A stretch of DNA of 64,000 bases. It comes from Nephrocerus scutellatus (Eukaryota > Arthropoda > Insecta > Diptera > Pipunculidae). The translations under genes and the position numbers were made by a program. Of this stretch, positions 53,731 through 63,959 are shown in pieces. The DNA lies in assembly GCA_947095585.1 (NCBI GenBank), contig OX352762.1:47173335-47237334 (forward strand), read 5' to 3'. A model generated the notes under the pieces. It ran no database searches, was not told the DNA's origin, and saw only the letters and a program-made list of their open reading frames with translations. Position 1 is the first letter of the stretch; each line of letters begins with the position of its first letter.

Positions 53731-56440
53731 CGAATTTCATGCGAATCGCTTGAGAAATTGATTTGTTCCAGAATTTCCATAGGAAGAAATCTTATAGTCG
53801 CATCTTAGTTCTACATTCCGAATTTCATGCGAATCGCTTGAGAAATTGATTTGTTCCAGAAATTCCAGACGATAATGGTTATATTCCAGAATTTCCATAG
53901 GAAGAAGTCTTATAGTCGCATCTTAGTCCTACATTCCGAATTTCCTGCGAATCGCTTGAGAAATTGATTTGTTCAAGAAATTCCAGACCATAATGATCAT
54001 ATTCCAGAATTTCCATAGGAAGAAGTCTAATAGTCGCATCTTAGTCACACATTCCGGATTTCATGCGAATCTCTTGGGAAATTGCTTTATTCCAGAAATT
54101 CCAGAGAAAAATGATCATGTTCCAGAAGTTCCATAGGAAGAAAACTTATATTCACATCTTAGTCCTACATTCCGAATTTCATGCGAATCGCTTGAGAAAT
54201 TGATTTGTTCCTGAAATTCCAGACCATAATGATCATATTCCAGAATTTCCATAGGAATAAGTCTTATAGTCGCATCTTAGTCCTACATTCCGAATTTCAT
54301 GCGAATCTCTTGGGAAATTGCTTTATTCCAGAAATTCCAGACAAAAATGATCATATTCCAGTAGTTCCATAGGAATTAATCTTATATTCACATCTTAGTT
54401 CTACATTCCGAATTTCATGCGAATCGCTTGAGAAATTGATTTGTTCCAGAAATTCCAGACCATAATGATCATATTCCAGAATTTCCATAGGAAGAATTCT
54501 TATAGTCGCATCTTAGTTCTACATTCCGAATTTCCTGCGAATCGCTTGAGAAATTGATTTGTTACAGAAATTCCAGACCATAATGATCATATTCCAGAAT
54601 TTCCATAGGAAGAAATCTTCTAGTCGCATCGTAGTTCTAAATTCCGAATTTCATGCGAATCGCTTGAGAAATTGATTTGTTCCAGAAATTCCAGACCATA
54701 ATGACCATATTGCAGAATTTCCATAGGAAGAAGTCTAATAGTCGCATCTTAGTTCTACATTACGAATTTCATGCGAATCGCTTGGGAAATGGATTTGTTC
54801 CTGAAATTCCAGACCATAATGATCATATTCCAGAATTTCCATAGGAAGAAGTCTAATAGTGGCATCTTAGTTCTATATTCCGAATTTCATGCGAATCGCT
54901 TGAGAAATTGATTTATTCCAGAAATTCCAGACCATAATGATCATATTCAGGAATTTCCATAGGAAGAAATATTATAGTCGCATCGTAGTTCTAAATTCCG
55001 AATTTCATGCGAATCGCTTGAGAAATTGATTTGTTCCAGAAATTCCAGACCATAATGATCATATTCCACAATTTCCATAGGAAGAAGTCTTATAGTCGCA
55101 TCTTAGTTCTACATTCTGAATTTCCTGCGAATTGCTTGGGAAATTGATTTGTTCCAGAAATTCCAGACCATAATGATCATATTCCAGAATTTCCATAGGA
55201 AGAAATCTTATAGTCGCATCTTAGTTCTACATTCCGAATTTCATGCGAATCGATTGAAAAATTTCTTTGTTCCAGAAATTCCAGACAGTAATGATCATAT
55301 TCCAGAATTTCCATAGGAAGAAATCTTATAGTCGCATCTTAGTCCTACATTCCGAATTTCATGCGAACCGCTTGAGAAATTGATTTGTTCCAGAAATTCC
55401 AGACCATAATGATCATATTCCAGAATTTCCATAGGAAGAAGTCTTATAGTGTCATCTTAGTCCTACATTCCGAATTTCATGCAAATCGCTTGAGAAACTG
55501 ATTTGTTCCAGAAATTCCAGACCATAATGATCATATTCCAGAATTTCCATAGGAAGAAGTCTAATAGTCGCATCTTAGTTCTACATTCCGAATTTCATGC
55601 GAATCGCTTGGGAAATTGATTTGTTCCTGAAATTCCAGGCCATAATGATCATATTCCCGAATTTCCATAGGAAGAAGTCTAATAGTCGCATCTTAGTTCT
55701 ACATTCCGAATTTCATGCGAATCGCTTGAGAAATTGATTTGTTCCAGAAATTCCAGACCATAATGATCATATTGCAGAATTTCCATAGGAAGAAGTCTAA
55801 TAGTCGCATCTTAGTTCTACATTCCGAATTTCATGCGAATCGCTTGGGAAATTGATTTGTTCCTGAAATTCCAGGCCATAATGATCATATTCCCGAATTT
55901 CCATAGGAAGAAGTCTAATAGTCGCATCTTAGTTCTACATTCCGAATTTCATGCGAATCGCTTGGGAAATTGATTTGTTCCTGAAATTCCAGGCCATAAT
56001 GATCATATTCCCGAATTTCCATAGGAAGAAGTCTAATAGTCGCATCTTAGTTCTACATTCCGAATTTCATGCGAATCGCTTGAGAAATTGATTTGTTCCA
56101 GAAATTCCAGACCATAATGATCATATTGCAGAATTTCCATAGGAAGAAGTCTAATAGTCGCATCTTAGTTCTACATTTCGAATTTCATGCGAATCGCTTG
56201 GGAAATGGATTTGTTCCTGAAATTCCAGACCATAATGATCATATTCCAGAATTTCCATAGGAATAAGTCTTATAGTCGCATCTTAGTCCTACATTCCGAA
56301 TTTCATGCGAATCTCTTGGGAAATTGCTTTATTCCAGAAATTCCAGACAAAAATGATCATATTCCAGAAGTTCCATAGGAATAAATCTTATATTCACATC
56401 TTAGTTCTACATTCCGAATTTCATGCGAATCGCTTGAGAA
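53730..56440 (+). repeat. 2,684-bp HOR, copy 2
   Basis: This is a near-identical copy of the preceding unit, with a few private changes (GTTCAAGAAATT, CCAGTAGTTCC, AGGAATTAATC, AGACAGTAATG). It ends near 56,440, where an 88-bp unit is expected but a full-length AGACAAAAATG monomer follows instead. Confidence 0.88.
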
Positions 56441-57480
56441 ATTGATTTGTTCCAGAAATTCCAGACAAAAATGATCATATTCCAGAATTTCCATAGGAAG
56501 AATTCTTATAGTCGCATCTTAGTTCTACATTCCGAATTTCCTGCGAATCGCTTGAGAAATTGATTTGTTACAGAAATTCCAGACCATAATGATCATATTC
56601 CAGAATTTCCATAGGAAGAAATCTTCTAGTCGCATCGTAGTTCTAAATTCCGAATTTCATGCGAATCGCTTGAGAAATTGATTTGTTCCAGAAATTCCAG
56701 ACCATAATGACCATATTGCAGAATTTCCATAGGAATAAGTCTAATAGTCGCATCTTAGTTCTACATTTCGAATTTCATGCGAATCGCTTGGGAAATGGAT
56801 TTGTTCCTGAAATTCCAGACCATAATGATCATATTCCAGAATTTCCATAGGAAGAAGTCTAATAGTGGCATCTTAGTTCTATATTCCGAATTTCATGCGA
56901 ATCGCTTGAGAAATTGATTTATTCCAGAAATTCCAGACCATAATGATCATATTCAGGAATTTCCATAGGAAGAAATATTATAGTCGCATCGTAGTTCTAA
57001 ATTCCGAATTTCATGCGAATCGCTTGAGAAATTGATTTGTTCCAGAAATTCCAGACCATAATGATCATATTCCACAATTTCCATAGGAAGAAGTCTGATA
57101 GTCGCATCTTAGTTCTACATTCTGAATTTCCTGCGAATTGCTTGGGAAATTGATTTGTTCCAGAAATTCCAGACCATAATGATCATATTCCAGAATTTCC
57201 ATAGGAAGAAATCTTATAGTCGCATCTTAGTCCTACATTCCGAATTTCATGCGAATCGATTGAAAAATTTCTTTGTTCCAGAAATTCCAGACAATAATGA
57301 TCATATTCCAGAATTTCCATAGGAAGAAATCTTATAGTCGCATCTTAGTCCTACATTCCGAATTTCATGCGAACCGCTTGAGAAATTGATTTGTTCCAGA
57401 AATTCCAGACCATAATGATCATATTCCAGAATTTCCATAGGAAGAAGTCTTATAGTGTCATCTTAGTCCTACATTCCGAA
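56440..57480 (+). repeat. Partial third copy of the 2,684-bp HOR
   Basis: From the GAATTC monomer near 56,497 the variants follow copy 2 at an offset of 2,006 bp (17 x 118), so the first part of the unit has been skipped. The order GTTACAG, TCTAGTCGC, GACCATATTGC, ATTTCG, GTGGCATC, ATTCAGG, ATTGAAAAATTTC, GAACCGC and GTGTCATC is kept up to about 57,480, after which private mutations become frequent. Confidence 0.8.
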
Positions 57481-60190
57481 TTGCATGCAAAACGCTTGAG
57501 AAACTGATTTGTTCCAGAAATTCCAGACCATAATGATCATATTCCAGAATTTCCATAGGAAGAAGTCTAATAGTCGCATCTTAGTTCTACATTCCGAATT
57601 TCATGCGAATCGCTTGGGAAATTGATTTGTTCCTGAAATTCCAGGCCATAATGATCATATTCCCGAATTTCCTTTTGAAGAAGTCTAATAGTCGCATCTT
57701 AGTTCTACATTCCGAATTTCATGCGAATCGCTTGAGAAATTGATTTGTTCCAAAAATTCCAGACCTAAATGATCATATTCTAGAATTTCCATAGGAAGAA
57801 GTCTTATAGTCGCATCTTAGTCCTACATTCCGAATTTCATGCAAATCGCTTGAGAAATTGATTTGTTCCAGAAATTCCAGACCATAATGATCATATTCCA
57901 GAATTTCCATAGGAAGAAGTCTAATAGTCGCATCTTCGTTCAACATTCCGAATTTCATGCGAATCGCTTGGGAAATGGATTTGTTCCTGAAATTCCAGAC
58001 CATAATGATCATATTCCAGAATTTCCATAGGAAGAATTCTAATAGTGGCATCTTAGTTCTACATTCCGAATTTCATGCGAATCGCTTGAGAAATTGATTT
58101 ATTCCAGAAATTCCAGACCATAATGATCATATTCCAGAATTTCCATAGGAAGAAATCTTATAGTCGCATCTTAGTTCTACATTCCGAACTTCACGCGAAT
58201 CGCTTGGGAAATTGATTTGTTCCAGAATTCCAGACCATAATGATCATATTCCAGAATTTCCATAGGAAGAAATCTTATAGTCGCATCGTAGTTCTAAATT
58301 CCGAAGTTCATGCGAATCGCTTGAGAAATTGATTTGTTCCAGAAATTCCAGACCATAATGATCATATTCCACAATTTCCATAGGAAGAATTCTGATAGTC
58401 GCATCTTATTTCTACATTCTGAATTTCCTGAGAATTGCGTGGGAAATTGATTTGTTCCAGAAATTCCAGACCATTATGATCATATTCCAGAATTTCCATA
58501 GGAAGAAATCTTATAGTCGCGTCTTAGTTCTACATTCCGAATTTCATGCGAATCGCTTGAGAAATTGAATTGTTCCAGAAATTCCAGACAATAATGATCG
58601 TATTCTAGAATTTCCATAGGAAGAAGTCTTACAGTTGCATCTTAGTCCTACATTCCTAATTTCATGCGAATCGCTTGCGAAATTGATTTGTTCCAGAAAT
58701 TCCAGACCATAATGATCATATTCCAGAATTTCCATAGGAAGAAGTCTGATAGTCGCATCTTAGTTCTACATTCCGCATTTCATGCGAATCGCTTAAGAAA
58801 TTGATTTGTCCAGAAATTCCAGACCATAATGATGATATTCCAGAATTTCCATAGGAAGAAGTCTAATAGTCGCATCTTAGTCACACATTCCGGATTTCAT
58901 GCGAATCTCTTGGGAAATTGCTTTATTCCAGAAATTCCAGACAAAAATGATCATATTCCAGAAGTTCCATAGGAAGAAATCTTATATTCACATCTTAGTC
59001 CTACATTCCGAATCTCATGCGAATCGCTTGAGAAATTGATTTGTTCCTGAAATTCCAGACCATTATTATCATATTGCAGAATTTCCATAGGAAGAAGTCT
59101 TATAGTCGCATCTTAGTCCTACATTCCAAATTTCATGCGAATCTCTTGGGAAATTGCTTTATTCCAGAAATTCCAGACAAAAATGATCATATTCCAGAAG
59201 TTCCATAGAAGAAATCTTATATTCACATCTTAGTCCTACATTCCGAATTTCATGCGAATCGCTTGAGAAATTGATTTGTTCCAGAAATTTCAGACCATAA
59301 TGATCATAATCCAGAATTTCCATAGGAAGAAGTCTGATAGTCGCATCTATGTTCTACATTCCGAATTTCCTGCGAATCGCTCGAGAAATTGATTTGTTCC
59401 AGAAATTCCAGACCATAATGATCATATTCCAGAATTTCCATAGGAAGAAGTCTAATAGTCGCATTTTAGTTCTACATTCCGAATTTCATGCGAATCGCTT
59501 AGGAAATTTATTTGTTTCTGAAATTCCAGACCATAATGATCATATTCCAGAATTTCCATAGGAAGAAGTCTAATAGTCGCATCTTAGTTCTACATTCCGA
59601 ATTTCATGCGAATCGCTTGAGAAATTGATTTGTTCCAGAAATTCCAGACCATAATGATCATATTCCAGAATTTCCATAGGAAGAAGTCTTATAGTCGCAT
59701 CTTAGTTCTACATTCCGAATTTCATGCAAATCGCTTGAGAAATTGATTTGTTCCAGAAATTCCAGACCATAATGATCATATTCCAGAATTTCCATAGGAA
59801 GAAGTCTGATAGTCGCATCTATGTTCTACATTCCGAATTTCCTGCGAATCGCTTGAGAAATTGATTTGTTCCAGAAATTTCAGACAAAAATGATCATATT
59901 CCAGAAGTTCCATAGAAGAAATCTTATATTCACATCTTAGTCCTACATTCCGAATTTCATGCGAATCGCTTGAGAAATTGATTTGTTCCAGAAATTCCAG
60001 ACCATAATGATCATATTCCAGAATTTCCATAAGAAGAAGTCTGATAGTCGCATCTATGTTCTACATTCCGAATTTCCTGCGAATCGCTCGAGAAATTGAT
60101 TTGTTCCAGAAATTCCAGACCATAATGATCATATTCCAGAATTTCCATAGGAAGAAGTCTAATAGTCGCATCTTAGTTCTACATTCCGAA
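57480..60190 (+). repeat. Less homogenised zone of the array
   Basis: Monomers here carry many changes not seen elsewhere. Examples are TGCATGCAAAACGC (57,483), CCTTTTGAAG (57,671), TTCGTTCAACATT (57,927), CGAACTTCACGCG (58,184), CGAAGTTCATG (58,302), GATCGTATTCTAG (58,596), CCGCATTTC (58,774), ACCATTATTATC (59,060) and TTCCAAATTTC (59,126). Single-base deletions also appear: CCAGAATTCCAGACC (58,220), TTTGTCCAG (58,806) and CCATAGAAGAAATC (59,203 and 59,910). The unit is still 118 bp. Lower homogeneity suggests this stretch is exchanged less often, or is an older segment between homogenised blocks. Confidence 0.82.
59204..60190 (+). repeat. ~707-bp local duplication in the diverged zone
   Basis: The 1-bp deletion CCATAGAAGAAATC recurs at 59,203 and 59,910, and a rare CGCTCGAGAAA variant (with an XhoI site, CTCGAG) at about 59,378 and 60,085. 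Both offsets are 707 bp, equal to 6 x 118 - 1, the missing base being the shared deletion. This is a six-monomer duplication that happened after those private mutations arose. Confidence 0.85.
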
Positions 60191-61560
60191 TTTCATGCGA
60201 ATCGCTTGGGAAATTGATTTGTTCCTGAAATTCCAGGCCATAATGATCATATTCCCGAATTTCCATAGGAAGAAGTCTAATAGTCGCATCTTAGTTCTAC
60301 ATTCCGAATTTCATGCGAATCGCTTGAGAAATTGATTTGTTCCAGAAATTCCAGACCATAATGATCATATTGCAGAATTTCCATAGGAAGAAGTCTAATA
60401 GTCGCATCTTAGTTCTACATTTCGAATTTCATGCGAATCGCTTGGGAAATGGATTTGTTTCTGAAATTCCAGACCATAATGATCATATTCCAGAATTTCC
60501 ATAGAAAGAAGTCTAATAGTCGCATATTAGTTCTACATTCCGAATTTAATGCAAATCGCTTGAGAAATTGATTTGTTCCAGAAATTCCAGACCATAATGA
60601 TCATATTCCAGAATTTCCATAGGAAGAAGTCTAATAATCGCATCTTAGTTCTACATTCCGAATTTCATGCGAATCGCTTGGGAAATGGATTTGTTCCTAA
60701 AATTCCAGACCATAATGATCATATTCCAGAATTTCCATAGGAAGAAGTCTAATAGTGGCATCTTAGTTCTACATTCCGAATTTCATGCGAATCTCTTGGG
60801 AAATTGCTTTATTTCAGAAATTCCAGACAAAAATGATCATATTCCGAAAGTTCCATAGGAAGAAATCTTATATTCACATCTTAGTCCTACATTCCGAATT
60901 TCATGCGAATCGCTTGAGAAATTGATTTGTTCCAGAAATTCCAGACCATAATGATCATATTCCAGAATTTCCATAGGAAGAAGTCTGATAGTCGCATCTA
61001 TGATCTACATTCCGAATTTCCTGCGAATCGCTTGGGAAATTGATTTGTTCCAGAAATTCCAGACCATAATGATCATATTCCAGAATTTCCATAGGAACAA
61101 GTCTAATAGTCGCATCTTAGTTCTACATTCCGAATTTCATGCGAATCGCTTGAGAAATTGATTTGTTCCAGAAATTCCAGACCATAATGATCATATTCCA
61201 GAATTTCCATAGGAAGAAGTCTTATAGTCGCATATTAGTTCTACATTCCGAATTTCATGCAAATCGCTTGAGAAATTGATTTGTTCCAGAAATTCCAGAC
61301 CATAATGATCATATTCCAGAATTTCCATAGGAAGAAGTCTTATAGTCGCATATTAGTTCTACATTCCGAATTTCATGCAAATCGCTTGAGAAATTGATTT
61401 GTTCCAGAAATTCCAGACCATAATGATCATATTCCAGAATTTCCATAGGAAGAAATCTTATAGTCGCATCTTAGTTCTACATTCCGAATTTCATGCGAAT
61501 TGCTTGAGAAATTGATTTGTTCCAGAAATTCCAGACCATAATGATCATATTCCAGAAATT
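60190..61560 (+). repeat. B-end plus P block
   Basis: Homogenised sequence resumes. TTCCAGGCC/TTCCCGAA, ATTGCAG, ATTTCG, AATAATCGC, GGAAATGG/CCTAAAATT, GTGGCATC, TTCCGAAAG, ATCTATGATC, GAACAAGTC and two GCAAATCGC units occur in the same order as at 28.5-29.8 and 41.1-42.3 kb. It ends in a 148-bp unit near 61,482-61,629. Confidence 0.82.
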
Positions 61561-61569
61561 CCAGACCAT

Positions 61570-63800
61570 AATGATCATATTCCAGAATTTCCATAGGAAG
61601 AAGTCTAATAGTCGCATATTAGTCACACATTCCGGATTTCATGCGAATCTCTTGGGAAATTGCGTTATTCCAGATATTCCAGAGAAAAATGATCATATTC
61701 CAGAAGTTCCATAGGAAGAAATCTTATATTCACATCTTAGTCCTACATTCCGAATTTCATGCGAATCGCTTAAGAAATTGATTTGTTCCAGAAATTCCAG
61801 ACCATAATGATCATATTCCAGAATTTCCATAGGAAGAAGTCTTATAGTCGCATCTTAGTCCTACATTCCGAATTTCATGCGAATCTCTAGGGAAATTGCT
61901 TTATTCCAGAAATTCCAGACAAAAATGATAATATTCCAGAAGTTCCATAGGAATAAATCTTATATTCACATCTTAGTCCTACATTCCGAATTTCCTGCGA
62001 ATCGCTTGGGAAATTGATTTGTTCCAGAAATTCCAGACCATAATGATCATATTCCAGAATGTCCATAGGAAGAATTCTTATAGTCGCATCTTAGTTCTAC
62101 ATTCCGAATTTCATGCGAATCTCTTGGGAAATTGCTTTATTCCAGAAATTCCAGACAAAAATGATCATATTCCAGAAGTTCCATAGGAAGAAATCTTATA
62201 TTCAAATCTTCGTCCTACATTCCGAATTTCATGCGAATCGCTTGAGAAATTACTTTGTTCCAGAAATTCCAGACCATAATGATCATATTCCAGAATTTCC
62301 ATAGGAAGAAGTCTGATAGTCGCATCTTAGTTCTACATTCCGAATTTCCTGCGAATCGCTTGAAAAATTGATTTGTTACAGAAATTCCAGACCATAATAA
62401 TCATATTCCAGAATTTCCATAGGAAGAAATCTTTTAGTCGCATCGTAGTTTTAAATTCCGAATTTCATGCGAATAGCTTGAAAAATTGATTTGTTCCAGA
62501 ATTTCCATAGGAAGAAATCTTATAGTCGCATCTTAGTTCTACATTCCGAATTTCATGCGAATCGCTTGCGAAATTGATTTGTTCCAGAAATTCCAGACCA
62601 TAATGATTATATTCCAGAATTTCCATAGGAAGAAGTCTGATAGTCGCATCGTAGTTCTACATTCCTAATTTCATGCGAATCGCTTGAGAAATTGATTTGT
62701 TCCAGAAATTCCAGACGATAATGGTCATATTCCAGAATTTCCATAGGAAGAAGTCTGATAGTCGCATCTTAGTTCTACATTCCGAATTTCCTGCGAATCG
62801 CTTGAAAAATTGATTTGTTACAGAAATTCCAGACCATAATGATCATATTCCAGAATTTCCATAGGAAGAAATCTTTTAGTAGCATCGTTGTTCTAAATTC
62901 CGAATTTCATGCGAATCGCTTGAGAATTTGATTTGTTCCAGAATTTCCATAGGAAGAAATCTTATAGTCGCATCTTAGTTCTACATTCCGAATTTCATGC
63001 GAATCGCTTGAGAAATTGATTTGTTCCAGAAATTCCAGACGATAATGGTCATATTCCAGAATTTCCATAGGAAGAAGTCTTATAGTCGCATCTTAGTCCT
63101 ACATTCCGAATTTCCTGCGAATCGCTTGAGAAATTGATTTGTTCCAGAAATTCCAGACCATAATGATCATATTCCAAAAATTCCAGACCATAATGATCAT
63201 ATTCCAGAATTTCCATAGGAAGAAGTCTAATAGTCGCATCTTAGTCACACATTCCGGATTTCATGCGAATCTCTTGGGAAATTGCGTTATTCCAGAAATT
63301 CCAGAGAAAAATGATCATATTCCAGAAGTTCCATAGGAAGAAATCTTATATTCACATCTTAGTCCTACATTCCGAATTTCATGCGAATCGCTTAAGAAAT
63401 TGATTTGTTCCTGAAATTCCAGACCATAATGATCATATTCCAGAATTTCCATAGGAAGAAGTCTTATAGTCGCATCTTAGTCCTACATTCCGAATTTCAT
63501 GCGAATCTCTAGGCAAATTGCTTTATTCCAGAAATTCCAGACAAAAATGATAATATTCCAGAAGTTCCATAGGAATAAATCTTATATTCACATCTTAGTC
63601 CTACATTCCGAATTTCCTGCGAATCGCTTGGGAAATTGATTTGTTCCAGAAATTCCAGACCATAATGATCATATACAAGAATGTCCATAGGAAGAATTCT
63701 TATAGTCGCATCTTAGTTCTACATTCCGAATTTCATGCGAATCTCTTGGGAAATTGCTTTATTCCAGAAATTCCAGACAAAAATGATCATATTCCAGAAG
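61570..63800 (+). repeat. 1,622-bp tandem repeat (P tail + Q), second copy partial
   Basis: Offset 1,622 bp (14 x 118 - 30) links the CACATTCCGG units, the TTAAGAAATTG units, and a private GAATGTCCATAGG change at 62,057 and 63,679. The first copy runs to about 63,190. The second breaks off near 63,800, where CCAGAAGTTCCATAGG passes into AAGAAGTCTTATAG with CATATTAG, a P-type variant. The private GAATGTCC in both copies indicates a recent event. Confidence 0.85.
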
Positions 63801-63959
63801 TTCCATAGGAAGAAGTCTTATAGTCGCATATTAGTTCTACATTCCGAATTTCATGCAAATCGCTTGAGAAATTGATTTGTTCCAGAAATTCCAGACCATA
63901 ATGATCATATTCCAGAATTTCCATAGGAAGAAATCTTATAGTCGCATCTTAGTTCTACA

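Noticed and set aside
602..63336. About 50 open reading frames of 60-94 codons, on both strands, many with identical translations
   Set aside because: They recur only because the monomer recurs. 118 bp is one more than a multiple of 3, so frames shift at each unit and stop within about two monomers. They have no start context, codon pattern, domain or flanking signals that would mark a gene, and they appear on both strands.
3794..63585. AATAAA polyadenylation signals in AGGAATAAATC variants
   Set aside because: The hexamer comes from one substitution in AGGAAGAAATC and is spread with its HOR. No transcription unit or downstream element supports a role.
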